From NCBI GenBank assembly GCA_021298015.1, contig JAJTGY010000007.1, positions 62,001 to 126,000 of the forward strand: DNA of 64,000 nucleotides. Reading direction: 5' to 3'. The notes beneath the pieces were generated by a model. That model did not search any database, was not told the DNA's origin, and was given only the letters and a program-made list of their open reading frames with translations. The stretch is from Flammeovirgaceae bacterium (GTDB lineage: Bacteria; Bacteroidota; Bacteroidia; Cytophagales; Cyclobacteriaceae). Numbering within the stretch: the stretch's first letter is position 1; the number at the start of each line of letters is the position of its first letter. Shown in pieces: positions 1 through 9,253 of this stretch. The position numbers were made by a program, and so were the translations under genes.

Positions 1-73
1 TTGCCGAATTAACCGATACCCCATGCTCAACGGAGCGTCCTCCGTACAAAACAGCTACGCGGATTCTCTTCAT
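1..73 (-). CDS. ddl: D-alanine--D-alanine ligase, N-terminal fragment (cut by window edge)
   Basis: Only the first 24 codons are present, running off the left edge. The translation begins MKRIRVAVLYGGRSVEHG and continues VSVNSA. This is the N-terminal nucleotide-binding motif of D-Ala-D-Ala ligase (GGRSxEHxVS). The enzyme joins two D-alanines with ATP in the cytoplasm for peptidoglycan precursor synthesis. A TAnnTTTG promoter box lies 16 to 23 bases upstream. The M43 protease gene ends 49 bases upstream on the same strand, so ddl probably has its own promoter. The identification rests on this short motif alone, but the motif is distinctive. Confidence 0.8.
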   Translation of the reverse strand, partial: MKRIRVAVLYGGRSVEHGVSVNSA

Positions 74-88
74 CCTAAAAAATAAATT

Positions 89-96
89 CAAAAGTA
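89..96 (-). promoter_or_regulatory. Probable -7 promoter box for ddl
   Basis: On the minus strand the bases read TACTTTTG, matching the Bacteroidota -7 consensus TAnnTTTG, 16 bases before the ddl start codon. I saw no clear -33 TTG at the usual spacing, so this rests on the -7 box only. Confidence 0.45.
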
Positions 97-122
97 CCGA
101 TTTTTCATGAAGGCTGATGTGG

Positions 123-3098
123 TCAGTTGCCGCTCAAAAAGATCTTTTCACCAAATAACTGATTACCGATCTGAATGCGTACGATGTAGATGCCGGAGGC
201 TGCGTTGCCCAAGTCGAAAAAGTAAGTTTGATTCAGGGTGTCCGGGTATTCCATGTCCGCCAGGGATTGCCCCATCAGGTTGAGGACTTGAAGCCGAACC
301 GCGCTGCGTTCGGGTAAGTTAAAGGTGATGCGAAAATCGGGTGTTCCCGGATACAACGCATACAGAGCGTCAATGCGCGGTGGGTTGATTTCGTCATCCT
401 GAAATAACTCAATGTTGTCGACATAGAGATTATTGCCATTGCCGTTATACACCACCCAGGCAAGTCGTATGTTTTGCTGCTGTGCGTAATTGTTGAGGTT
501 GAGGTAACGCTTGGCCCAATCGGACGTAAGGGCAGGCACCCATTCCGCGGGTGACTGGCGGGTGGCGAACTGCTCGCCTGTTTCATCCAACAGAATGTCG
601 GGGTAGGTGACTCCACAATCGTGGGAAGCCAACACCTGAAGCCGTTCAACACCTGGTGAACGAAGGGCGTAACTGATGTCGAAAAATACGCTGGCTTCAA
701 ACGCGCGACTAAAATCAAGTGCCGGACTGACCAACCAGGATTGATTGCCTGTCAACACATTCGTGAAACCTGGATATCGCATCGATGAACCAAGATTGGC
801 GGAGGCGGTTGCCCATCCCGCCTCGGTTCCGTCTGTAGCCACTCGCCAGTTGGAAGCGGATTCAAAATTTTGCCGTAGCGGTATGGGCTCACCGCGACCA
901 TCGACTATCGCTGGGCGAGTGACCGAATTATTCTGTGGAACATCATCCATTAGGCCGTTGGGTTGATCAACGGTGACAGAAATCGTATTGCTTCCGGGTG
1001 GGAGCGAGAGAGGTGCCAGAGCCAGGGTCATCGATTGACCTGTACCGAGGTTAAGGCTGCTTATCGTTTGGTTGACTACCGCACCTTGATTAATCTGAAT
1101 GGCTGCGCGCACGGAATTAATTGTTTCCGAGCCTTGATTTCGAATCAACAGTTCGGGTGACACGTTCGATTCGCAACTCACCCGTGTAGGCCGGTTGATT
1201 TGCTCAAGCGCAACGTCCAGGAAAGAGCCCGTCACAATCCGGATGTTATCGAGAAAAAGATTATTGCCAAATCCATTGGTAGCCTTAAACCGGAGTTGAA
1301 CCTGCGGTTGCCCCAGGTATGCACCCAGATTAATGGATTCGGTTCGCCATTGGGTCGCTCCGGACGGGCTAAAGTTACTACTGGTTTGAGGCGCTGTCTG
1401 GAGCGCGGAAGCCGACTTGTCAAAGACGACTAATGATCCCGATTTAGAACACTCGGTGGACACCAATACTTGCAGGCGGTCATTCGGCTGCCCGGGATAG
1501 GGTGCATAGGCAATATCGAATTGTAATAGTGCCTGAGCGCTGGCAGTCAGATTAACGGGCGGCAGAACCAGCATATCCACTGCTCCTTCATTTTCGTAAT
1601 CGTAGAAATTCAAACGTATGGCTTCGTTACCACCAAATCCGTTATTGGCCGCCACAATTTGCCACGTGGTGAGGCCATCCGGGTTTTGAACCTGCCAGTT
1701 GGACGGCAGACTTCCGCTGAACGTTTCAACGAGTGGGGGGCTGACGGCTGCGGTTGTTAATACGGCCAGGGATTGGTAGTTGTTGGTGGCCTTGTTATCG
1801 GATACGCCATTTACACCAAGCACCTCAAACTCCACCAGAGAAGCCCCGGCTGCCAGCGCCATTGGTGGAAGGAAAAGGTTTGCGGCATCCAGCGGGTTGA
1901 GCGTTTGGGTGAAGTTGGTATATTGAGCGTTGCCATTTACGCTTACCCGGATGCTGAAACTGGTGATCGTATTGGAGCCATAATTGCGAACCTCGATTTG
2001 GGGCGTGACCATGCCCACACAGGCAGATGTTGCTGGATTTACAATTGACCGGATGCCCAGGTCGTTTGCTACAACCGTTGGAGGCACGGAACCCGGTGAG
2101 GTTAGTAAACTTGCTCTTCGCGGTGAATTGTTAATTACGACATCCATGCGCGCCACTTGCTGAACGGTGAACAAGTTCATGCAGGCATCATCAGTATAGT
2201 CCAGATAATTTTGGAACATCTTGTTGCCGAAACAAACCACCTGGGGGTGACTGGGGCAATTGGTGGTGGGCCCCGATTGGGGCGGGGTGTCATCCACATA
2301 ATCGGTGCCAAGGCAATTGTTCACATCGCCCCAAATATGGCGCAGGCCGAGGAAGTGCCCAACTTCGTGCGTTGCCGTTCGTCCTTTATTAAACTTCGGG
2401 TCAAGTACAAAGGGCCCGTCATCAATGGAACCTGTAACATCGTAATGTAAGACAATGCCATCCGTGAGGGCATCGTTTGATGATTCTTCCAAACCGGGCA
2501 GGGCAGACACAGGAAACTGTCCATATCCGACAATACCCTTTGTATCAATCAGGTTGCAAACCCAAATGTTGAGGTAGCGGTCGGAACGCCAATAGCTTAG
2601 CGATTTTAATTGATAATCGTCCGCTTGTTGCCACGAAGGCTTCGTGCCCTGCACACGCACAATACCTGTGGTGGCCAGACCTTCGGGATCCTGCAGGGCA
2701 AGTACAAATTCAACATCCATCGTGCCGGCAACGGATTGAAATTGCGCGGGTGTATTGGTTGCATCAGCATTCAATCTCTTAAAGTCCTCGTTCAAAACGC
2801 TGATCTGGGATTGAATCTGAGCATCGCTGATGTTAGTGCCTGTGCCCACCGGCTCACCGTTGTGGATCACGTGAACGACTACCGGTATCGTATAGGTTGA
2901 CTGGGTTTGATGAAAACGCTGAGCAGATTTACGTGGCGACCGCAGTTTCCCCGACATCCAGTTTTCGAATTGATCAATGGATTCGAGGCGGGGATTCTGG
3001 AGTTCGCGCCATTTGGTGAATTCCACTGTTCCGCAGCGATCCTGTCCATAGGCAGCCGATGCCAGCAAAAGAATCAGGTTAATGGTCAGGAGGCGCAT
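123..3098 (-). CDS. Secreted M43-family (pappalysin-like) zinc metalloprotease with type IX sorting domain
   Basis: The protein has 991 residues. A signal peptide (residues 1 to about 18, ending AAYGQ) is followed by an M43 metalloprotease domain with the zinc motif HEVGHFLGLRH at residues 244-254. The expected downstream DDTPPQ and C-rich segments are also present. The Met-turn region reads NYLDYTDDACMNLF, with Leu where many relatives have Met. After about residue 340 come two CARDB-like beta domains alternating with two MAM/jelly-roll-like domains. The last 70 or so residues form a type A T9SS sorting domain (GIYIVRIQIGNQLFGEKIF). The protein should cross the outer membrane through T9SS and act outside the cell or on its surface. 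Substrate unknown. Confidence 0.9.
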   Translation of the reverse strand: MRLLTINLILLLASAAYGQDRCGTVEFTKWRELQNPRLESIDQFENWMSGKLRSPRKSAQRFHQTQSTYTIPVVVHVIHNGEPVGTGTNISDAQIQSQISVLNEDFKRLNADATNTPAQFQSVAGTMDVEFVLALQDPEGLATTGIVRVQGTKPSWQQADDYQLKSLSYWRSDRYLNIWVCNLIDTKGIVGYGQFPVSALPGLEESSNDALTDGIVLHYDVTGSIDDGPFVLDPKFNKGRTATHEVGHFLGLRHIWGDVNNCLGTDYVDDTPPQSGPTTNCPSHPQVVCFGNKMFQNYLDYTDDACMNLFTVQQVARMDVVINNSPRRASLLTSPGSVPPTVVANDLGIRSIVNPATSACVGMVTPQIEVRNYGSNTITSFSIRVSVNGNAQYTNFTQTLNPLDAANLFLPPMALAAGASLVEFEVLGVNGVSDNKATNNYQSLAVLTTAAVSPPLVETFSGSLPSNWQVQNPDGLTTWQIVAANNGFGGNEAIRLNFYDYENEGAVDMLVLPPVNLTASAQALLQFDIAYAPYPGQPNDRLQVLVSTECSKSGSLVVFDKSASALQTAPQTSSNFSPSGATQWRTESINLGAYLGQPQVQLRFKATNGFGNNLFLDNIRIVTGSFLDVALEQINRPTRVSCESNVSPELLIRNQGSETINSVRAAIQINQGAVVNQTISSLNLGTGQSMTLALAPLSLPPGSNTISVTVDQPNGLMDDVPQNNSVTRPAIVDGRGEPIPLRQNFESASNWRVATDGTEAGWATASANLGSSMRYPGFTNVLTGNQSWLVSPALDFSRAFEASVFFDISYALRSPGVERLQVLASHDCGVTYPDILLDETGEQFATRQSPAEWVPALTSDWAKRYLNLNNYAQQQNIRLAWVVYNGNGNNLYVDNIELFQDDEINPPRIDALYALYPGTPDFRITFNLPERSAVRLQVLNLMGQSLADMEYPDTLNQTYFFDLGNAASGIYIVRIQIGNQLFGEKIFLSGN

Positions 3099-3194
3099 CC
3101 GGGGTAAAAATAACGATGCCGAAAGGCAATCTTAGATGTTATTCAGCGAAAAAGGTTTACCCGGTCAATGCCCGAATCGGGCCAATCGTAACCC

Positions 3195-3452
3195 CTAGAC
3201 AGGCATCAGGTTCACGACTTCAATTGACTTAACCTCCGGAACAGCCTTGCGCACGGCTTCTTCAACTCCGGCTTTAAACGTCATGGTCGACATGGGGCAG
3301 CTGCCGCAGGCGCCAACAAATTCCAAACGTAAAATGAGGTCATGGGTCAATTCCAGCACACGCACGTTGCCGCCATCGGCCTCCAGATAGGGGCGAATGC
3401 TATTGAGCGATTGCTCAATGCGCGTCTGCAAATCCGAGGTCGCTGTTTTCAT
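3195..3452 (-). CDS. NifU C-terminal domain protein (Fe-S cluster scaffold)
   Basis: This 85-residue protein is a stand-alone NifU C-terminal (NFU) domain. It carries the cluster-binding CxxC in GACGSCPMSTMTFKAG at about residues 47-62. NFU proteins assemble or carry an iron-sulfur cluster and hand it to apoproteins in the cytoplasm. Its ATG overlaps the last bases of the upstream mrp gene (4-base overlap). The two genes are therefore translationally coupled, which fits a joint role in Fe-S cluster delivery. Confidence 0.9.
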   Translation of the reverse strand: MKTATSDLQTRIEQSLNSIRPYLEADGGNVRVLELTHDLILRLEFVGACGSCPMSTMTFKAGVEEAVRKAVPEVKSIEVVNLMPV

Positions 3453-4549
3453 ACACCCACTGTCAATTCTACTTTCTTCGTTTGTGCAAAGGTAGCATTT
3501 CGAATGGCAACCTGTCGTGCCAGCGATTCGGCCAAACCGGTGAACGCATCTGCTGTTGCGCCCCCTTTTAGCACAGCCGGCAATCCACTGTCACCACTTT
3601 CGCGAATTCCCTGAACCAGCGGAATCTGCCCCAGCAAAGGAACTCCGTATTTTTCTGCCAGGTTTTTACCCCCGTCCTTCCCGAAGAGGTAGTACCGGTT
3701 ATTAGGCAGTTCCTCCGGGGTGAAATAAGCCATGTTTTCAATGATACCCAGCACCGGCACGTTGATTTGAGGCTGTTTGAACATGGTCAGGCCTTTGGTA
3801 GCATCGGCTAACGCGACTTTTTGGGGAGTCGTTACGATCACCACACCTGTCACGGGCACCGTCTGCACCAAGGTCAGGTGAATGTCGCTGGTCCCCGGTG
3901 GCATGTCAATCAAAAGATAATCAAGTTCACCCCAGTCGGCATCGCTGATGAATTGCTTCAGAGCAGCACTGGCCATGGGGCCGCGCCACACCACGGCACT
4001 GTCGGCTGGAGCCAGAAAGCCGATAGACATTAACTTGACGCCATATTGTTCCAACGGAACGATGATGTTCTTACCGTTTACCACTTTCACTTCCGGCTGC
4101 TCATTCTCGCAGTTGAACATCACCGGCACGGATGGGCCAAAAATGTCTGCATCGATCAAGCCCACCTTGGCTCCGCTTTTTGCCAGCGCCACGGCCAGGT
4201 TAGATGTTACGGTGGATTTACCAACGCCACCCTTACCCGAAGCGATCGCAATAATATTCTTCACTTTTGGCAACAGCGGGGTGTTGTCACGGGCGCTGGT
4301 TACCGATGAGGTCATGTTAATCTTCAATCGCGTTCCTTCAGGCAGCAGCGGACTCACGGCCTTTTCACAATCCTGCCGGATCATTTCCTTCAAGGGGCAT
4401 GCGGGCGTAGTGAGTACCACGGTGAAACTTACCTCCCCGGTTGAAACCACCACATCTCTTACCATTTGGAGGGTAACCAGGTCTTTTTTCAGGTCCGGGT
4501 CGTGTACGGTGCCCAGCGCCTTCAGAATATCGGCAGAAGTCAAGTTCAT
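3449..4549 (-). CDS. mrp: Mrp/ApbC-type P-loop ATPase, iron-sulfur cluster carrier
   Basis: The protein has 366 residues from the chosen start. An N-terminal MIP18/DUF59 domain (about residues 1-90) precedes a Mrp/MinD-type ATPase with the deviant Walker A GKGGVGKST at about 105-113 and DMPPGTSDIHL further on. Proteins of this family bind and transfer Fe-S clusters. An ATG five codons upstream (4564) is in frame. I prefer 4549 because relatives begin directly with the DUF59 helix (here TSADILKALG). The gene overlaps the NFU-domain gene by 4 bases, and dnaG diverges on the other side. Confidence 0.9.
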   Translation of the reverse strand: MNLTSADILKALGTVHDPDLKKDLVTLQMVRDVVVSTGEVSFTVVLTTPACPLKEMIRQDCEKAVSPLLPEGTRLKINMTSSVTSARDNTPLLPKVKNIIAIASGKGGVGKSTVTSNLAVALAKSGAKVGLIDADIFGPSVPVMFNCENEQPEVKVVNGKNIIVPLEQYGVKLMSIGFLAPADSAVVWRGPMASAALKQFISDADWGELDYLLIDMPPGTSDIHLTLVQTVPVTGVVIVTTPQKVALADATKGLTMFKQPQINVPVLGIIENMAYFTPEELPNNRYYLFGKDGGKNLAEKYGVPLLGQIPLVQGIRESGDSGLPAVLKGGATADAFTGLAESLARQVAIRNATFAQTKKVELTVGV

Positions 4550-4641
4550 TCCGTTAAAAAACACGGCAAGTTAGGTCTTGGTTTGGTTTTCCGAGGAAAA
4601 ATGCGTGGAATTATTGTCGATAATCGCAGGGCAGTTTGCGC

Positions 4642-4649
4642 TATCTTTG
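4642..4649 (+). promoter_or_regulatory. Probable -7 promoter box for dnaG
   Basis: TATCTTTG fits the Bacteroidota -7 consensus TAnnTTTG and lies 18 bases before the dnaG ATG. It gives a short leader and supports the internal ATG at 4668 over the upstream in-frame starts. Confidence 0.5.
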
Positions 4650-4667
4650 GCGTTTGATTTTCCTGAG

Positions 4668-6587
4668 ATGATCAGCCCAGCCACGATAGACGAAGTTAAG
4701 AACCGCATGGACATTGTGGACGTGATCAGCGACTTCGTATCGCTCAAGAAGTCCGGGCAGAATTATAAGGCCCTGAGCCCATTTACCAACGAAAAAACCC
4801 CCTCGTTCTTCGTGGTGCCGGCCAAGGGTATCTTCAAGGACTTCAGCAGTGGCAAGGGTGGCGATGCGATCACCTTCGTAATGGAGCACGAGGGCATGAG
4901 CTATGCCGAGGCCATTCGTTTCCTGGCCAAAAAGTATGGGGTGTCCATTCAGGAAGAGCAGGCGGAAACTTCGCAGGAAAGTCAGGAGCGCGATGCGCTG
5001 TATATCCTGATGAATTTCGCCAAGGATTACTATCGCGATAATCTGTTAAAAACGGAAGAAGGGCGTTCAATCGGCTTAACGTATTTCCGCGAACGCGGAT
5101 TTAATGATCGCACCCTGGAAAAGTTTGAACTGGGTTATGCGTTGGAGGGCTGGGAGCATTTCAGCACGGAGGCCATCCAGAAAGGGTATAACCGCGAATT
5201 GTTGGAGAAAGCCGGTTTGGTTGTCAAGAGGGAAGATGGCTCCGCATACGACCGTTTTCGGGGGCGGGTGATTTTTCCGGTGCACTCCATTTCGGGTAAG
5301 GTGATTGCGTTTGGTGCGCGAATGCTGGGTAAGGATAAAAACCAGCCGAAGTACATCAACTCACCCGAAACGGAAATCTACCACAAGAGCAACGTTTTAT
5401 ACGGGCTTTACCAGGCGAAAAACTCAATCCGGCAGCACGACAACTGCTATCTGGTGGAGGGCTACACGGATGTGATCTCCATGCACCAGTCGGATGTAGA
5501 CAATGTGGTGGCGTCCTCCGGTACGGCTCTTACGGAGGAGCAGATCAAGCTAATCCGGAGATTCACGGAGAATGTCACCGTTCTTTTTGATGGTGATGCA
5601 GCTGGTATCAAGGCTGCGTTGCGCGGAATCGACATGATTCTGAAAGGCGGGCTGAACGTACGGGTAGCGCTGTTCCCGGATGGCGAAGATCCGGACAGCT
5701 ATTCCCGAAAGGTTGGTACATCAGCGTTTCAGCAATTTTTGAAAGATCACGCTCAGGATTTCATCTCGTTCAAAGCCGGCCTGTATGCCCGCGAAGCCGG
5801 GGGAGATCCGATTCGAAAGGCAGAGTCGATCAAAGAGATTGTGCAAAGCATCTCGCTTATTCCGGATCCGGTTAAGCGCTCGGTTTATTTACAAGAGACC
5901 TCTCACCAGCTCAAGATTTCGGAAGCCGTCTTGATTACCGAACTCAATAAGATACTCATTCAGGAACGGAAGCGGAGAGACCGGGATGCACCGGTGGAGG
6001 TGATGCCTTTACCGACCGAAACCACCGTAGAGGAGCAGACCATTTCGAAGCTCGACCCGTCCACCATGGTATACTATCAGGAGCGGGAAACCATACGGCT
6101 GCTGCTGAACTATGCTGACCAAGCCCTGGAGGATAACAAGGTTGCCAGTTTTCTGGTGCAAGAACTGGAGGATGTGGAGTTCATGAACGAAGTTTTTCGC
6201 GATATCTATGGTCGTTTCAAGGAAGGTGTCGAGCGAGGCGACCGTGTCGACAGTCAGCATTTTCTGCAACAGGGCAGTGCTGAGATGAAGAGGGCGGTTA
6301 CCGATTTGTTGACTTCCCGTTACCAGGTGAGTCCGCAATGGCGCGACAAATACAAGATCTATTTTCCGGGCGAAGCCGACAACCTGGGTTCGCTCACGCT
6401 CACCAACGTGTTGCGCCTGAAGTTTCGGTTTGTTCAGAAAATGATGGATTCCAACCTTCAGGAGATTAAGAAGGCAGAGGAGAAGGGAAACTGGGATGAA
6501 CTGGATGAAGCCCTGCAAACGCAGGAAGGTTTGAAAAAGGCGGAGCGCGAATTGGCCTCGGCTTTGGGAATTGTGGTAGCCCGGTAG
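4668..6587 (+). CDS. dnaG: DNA primase
   Basis: This 639-residue protein makes RNA primers at the replication fork. It shows the CHC2-type N-terminal domain, the catalytic core and the Toprim domain (EGYTDV near residue 264, DGDAAG near 307, EDPDS following), then a helicase-interacting C-terminal region. The four zinc ligands of the N-terminal finger are replaced: the family CPFH and CFGC positions read SPFT (Ser37, Thr40) and DFSS (Asp58, Ser61). The surrounding signature NEKTPSF and GKGGDA is kept, so the fold is recognisable without metal binding. The ATG at 4668 is chosen because the upstream 30 codons do not resemble primase and would overlap the promoter box. Confidence 0.95.
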   Translation: MISPATIDEVKNRMDIVDVISDFVSLKKSGQNYKALSPFTNEKTPSFFVVPAKGIFKDFSSGKGGDAITFVMEHEGMSYAEAIRFLAKKYGVSIQEEQAETSQESQERDALYILMNFAKDYYRDNLLKTEEGRSIGLTYFRERGFNDRTLEKFELGYALEGWEHFSTEAIQKGYNRELLEKAGLVVKREDGSAYDRFRGRVIFPVHSISGKVIAFGARMLGKDKNQPKYINSPETEIYHKSNVLYGLYQAKNSIRQHDNCYLVEGYTDVISMHQSDVDNVVASSGTALTEEQIKLIRRFTENVTVLFDGDAAGIKAALRGIDMILKGGLNVRVALFPDGEDPDSYSRKVGTSAFQQFLKDHAQDFISFKAGLYAREAGGDPIRKAESIKEIVQSISLIPDPVKRSVYLQETSHQLKISEAVLITELNKILIQERKRRDRDAPVEVMPLPTETTVEEQTISKLDPSTMVYYQERETIRLLLNYADQALEDNKVASFLVQELEDVEFMNEVFRDIYGRFKEGVERGDRVDSQHFLQQGSAEMKRAVTDLLTSRYQVSPQWRDKYKIYFPGEADNLGSLTLTNVLRLKFRFVQKMMDSNLQEIKKAEEKGNWDELDEALQTQEGLKKAERELASALGIVVAR

Positions 6588-6604
6588 CGGAACAGGGAGG
6601 GTGT

Positions 6605-6612
6605 TATTTTTG
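6605..6612 (+). promoter_or_regulatory. Possible -7 promoter box for ribBA
   Basis: TATTTTTG matches TAnnTTTG and sits 30 bases before the ribBA ATG and after the dnaG stop. No -33 TTG at the usual distance was seen, so read-through from dnaG may also contribute. Confidence 0.4.
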
Positions 6613-6642
6613 TTGTTGATTGAGAAATTTCAAAAGCAGGAA

Positions 6643-7857
6643 ATGACGGATCATATAAAGCTCGACAGTATTGAAGAAGCGCTGGAGGAAATCCGGAACG
6701 GCAAGGTGATTATTGTGGTGGACGATGAAGATCGCGAGAACGAGGGCGACTTTGTTTGCGCGGCTGAGTGTATTACCCCTGAAATCGTCAACTTCATGGC
6801 TACCCACGGGCGCGGTCTCATTTGCGCGCCCCTGAGCGAGGAGCGCTGCGAAGAGCTTGGCCTTGACCTGATGGTGGGCAAAAACACCGCCACCTTCGAA
6901 ACCCCTTTCACCGTGTCAGTCGACTTGATTGGCCACGGCTGTACCACGGGCATTTCCGCTCACGACCGATTCAAAACGATCAAGGCACTGTGCGATCCGG
7001 CTACAAGACCGGAGGAGTTGGGTAAACCCGGACACATTTTTCCACTCAAAGCCAAAAAGGAGGGTGTATTGAGACGGTCGGGTCATACCGAAGCCTCCAT
7101 CGACTTTGCCCGCCTGGCGGGGTTTAGACCGGCCGGGGTTTTGGTGGAGATCATGAATGAAGACGGCTCCATGGCACGTTTGCCCGATTTGCGAAAAGTG
7201 GCTCACCGCTTTAACCTCAAGCTCGTATCCATCAAGGATTTGATTGCCTACCGGATGAAACACGAGTCGCAGATTCGCAAGCACCTGGAGGTGAATATGC
7301 CCACCGTGCATGGCGATTTCCGCCTGGTGGCTTACGAGCAGGTGAACACGGGGGAGGTTCACATGGCATTGATCAAGGGGGAGTGGAACGAAAACGAACC
7401 CGTGCTGGTGCGCGTGCATTCTTCATGCGTGACAGGCGACATTTTTGGTTCGTGTCGGTGTGATTGTGGTAACCAGTTGCACGATGCGATGGAAATGGTT
7501 GAGCATGAAGGTCGTGGAGTTGTGCTTTATATGAAGCAAGAGGGTAGGGGTATCGGGTTACTCAACAAGCTGAAGGCTTATAAATTGCAGGAGGAAGGAT
7601 TTGATACAGTGGAGGCGAATTTGAAATTGGGTTTCGATATGGATCACCGGGATTATGGTATTGGCGCGCAAATCCTGCACGACCTCGGTGTGCGCAAGTT
7701 ACGCCTGATCACCAATAACCCGCGCAAGCGGGTTGGGTTGATGGGCTATGGTCTTGAAATAGTGGAAAACGTGCCAATTGAGATCAAGCCAAATCCTCAT
7801 AATGAAAAGTATTTGAGGACGAAGCGCGACAAGCTTGGGCACCAGATATTGAAGTAA
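6643..7857 (+). CDS. ribBA: Bifunctional 3,4-dihydroxy-2-butanone-4-phosphate synthase / GTP cyclohydrolase II
   Basis: The protein has 404 residues. The N-terminal half is RibB ([12 protein letters not shown] at about 25-36), which makes the four-carbon riboflavin precursor from ribulose 5-phosphate. The C-terminal half is GTP cyclohydrolase II (RibA), which opens GTP. Its zinc cysteines lie in [15 protein letters not shown] from about residue 262, and [13 protein letters not shown] follows. Both starting reactions of riboflavin synthesis are thus on one chain. The ATG at 6643 has a purine-rich AGCAGGAA just before it. The GTG at 6601 is in frame but encodes a non-homologous extension. Confidence 0.95.
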   Translation: MTDHIKLDSIEEALEEIRNGKVIIVVDDEDRENEGDFVCAAECITPEIVNFMATHGRGLICAPLSEERCEELGLDLMVGKNTATFETPFTVSVDLIGHGCTTGISAHDRFKTIKALCDPATRPEELGKPGHIFPLKAKKEGVLRRSGHTEASIDFARLAGFRPAGVLVEIMNEDGSMARLPDLRKVAHRFNLKLVSIKDLIAYRMKHESQIRKHLEVNMPTVHGDFRLVAYEQVNTGEVHMALIKGEWNENEPVLVRVHSSCVTGDIFGSCRCDCGNQLHDAMEMVEHEGRGVVLYMKQEGRGIGLLNKLKAYKLQEEGFDTVEANLKLGFDMDHRDYGIGAQILHDLGVRKLRLITNNPRKRVGLMGYGLEIVENVPIEIKPNPHNEKYLRTKRDKLGHQILK

Positions 7858-7861
7858 CGTG

Positions 7862-8470
7862 ATGAGAGGGCTGTTGGTGATCATCGTGCTGTTGGTGGTG
7901 GGTGCGTCAGCCCATGCACAGCAGTTTCCTTTTGAGTATTGGCATGAGGGCAAGGTGGTGCTGGAGTCCGGTGATACCTTGAAAGGACTGATCAAATACG
8001 ATCTGCAAACCGACCTGATCCAAGTTCAATACAATAAGAAGGCCGAGAGTTACACGGCACGAAAAGTAATTTTTTGCGAGATTTTTGACGCCACGGCCCG
8101 CAGTTACCGGCAGTTCTACTCGCTGCCCTTTGCCCTGAACGGAACCTACAAAGCGCCCGTCTTCTTCGAATTACTTTGTGAGGGTAAGTTGACCATTTTG
8201 GTTCGCGAAGCCATTGAATACCGTACGTATAACTCCATGTATTTTTATGGAGGTACATACACGCGGCTGGTGTTGGTCTACAAGTATTACCTGCTGAAGG
8301 AGAATGGAAATATTGAACCCTTGACAGGACGGAAAAGTGAGTGGCTTGACCTGATGGGCGGTTGGGCTGATGATGTTCAGAAATTTGCCAAAGCCAACCG
8401 TTTGGATTTCGATAACCGATACGAACTCGAACGAATTCTTGACCACTATAACTCTCTATTTAAACGATAA
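7862..8470 (+). CDS. Secreted protein of unknown function
   Basis: The 202-residue product begins with a clear Sec signal peptide (MRGLLVIIVLLVVGASAHAQ). The mature part starts QFPFEYWHEGKVVLESGDTL, followed by alternating short beta-strand-like stretches. No catalytic motif or lipobox was recognised. It begins 4 bases after the ribBA stop and ends 3 bases before surE, so it is probably co-transcribed with both. Its biological link to riboflavin synthesis or SurE is not evident. A GTG directly before the ATG is an alternative start. Confidence 0.75.
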   Translation: MRGLLVIIVLLVVGASAHAQQFPFEYWHEGKVVLESGDTLKGLIKYDLQTDLIQVQYNKKAESYTARKVIFCEIFDATARSYRQFYSLPFALNGTYKAPVFFELLCEGKLTILVREAIEYRTYNSMYFYGGTYTRLVLVYKYYLLKENGNIEPLTGRKSEWLDLMGGWADDVQKFAKANRLDFDNRYELERILDHYNSLFKR

Positions 8471-8473
8471 CTC

Positions 8474-9253
8474 ATGCGTAAACCTCTAATTCTGGTCTCT
8501 AACGATGATGGCATCACCTCGCGCGGAATACGAACGCTAGTCGATATTATGAAAGAGCTGGGTGATGTGCTGGTGGTAGCACCCGATGGCCCCCAAAGTG
8601 GTATGGGCCATGCCATTACTGTGGGTGACACGTTGCGACTGGAACAGTCGAGGATTTTTGATGGCGTAGAATCGTATGAGTGCTCGGGTACACCGGCCGA
8701 TTGCGTGAAGATGGCGCGGCATTTTGTATTGAAAGATCAGCGTCAGCCGGATATTGTAGTCAGTGGCATTAACCACGGCAGCAACACCTCCATCAGTGTG
8801 TTATACTCGGGCACGATGTCCGCTGCCATCGAAGGCGCCATTGAAGGCACCCCGGCTATTGGATTTTCGCTGTGTGACTATAACCACGGGGCCGACTTCT
8901 CGCATACGGGTCCGTATGTAAAGAAAATCGCGGAGCAGGTTTTGCGAAAAGGATTGCCGAAAGGAGTGGCGCTGAATGTGAATATTCCGCCCAAACGCAA
9001 TGAACCGATCAAAGGTATTCGCGTATGTCGCCAGGCGAATGCAAAATGGGTGGAAGAGTTTGTGAAACGGTACGACCCCAATGGTCGCCAGTATTTCTGG
9101 ATGACGGGCAATTTTGTCAATTTCGATAAAGGTGAAGACAACGATGAGTGGGCCATTGCCAATAACTTCGTTTCGGTTGTGCCCTGTCAGTTTGATTTGA
9201 CAGCCCACATGGCCATACCCGTGCTGAATGAGGACTGGGAAATTTTGGGTTAA
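8474..9253 (+). CDS. surE: 5'/3'-nucleotidase SurE
   Basis: This 259-residue member of the SurE survival-protein family is a metal-dependent phosphatase acting on nucleoside monophosphates. The metal-binding N-terminus ILVSNDDGI (Asp11, Asp12), the APDGPQSGMGHAIT segment and SGINHGSN are all present. Length is normal for the family. It is the last gene of the plus-strand run starting at dnaG or ribBA. Its stop overlaps the stop of the convergent priA by 4 bases, and no terminator was seen between them. Confidence 0.95.
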   Translation: MRKPLILVSNDDGITSRGIRTLVDIMKELGDVLVVAPDGPQSGMGHAITVGDTLRLEQSRIFDGVESYECSGTPADCVKMARHFVLKDQRQPDIVVSGINHGSNTSISVLYSGTMSAAIEGAIEGTPAIGFSLCDYNHGADFSHTGPYVKKIAEQVLRKGLPKGVALNVNIPPKRNEPIKGIRVCRQANAKWVEEFVKRYDPNGRQYFWMTGNFVNFDKGEDNDEWAIANNFVSVVPCQFDLTAHMAIPVLNEDWEILG

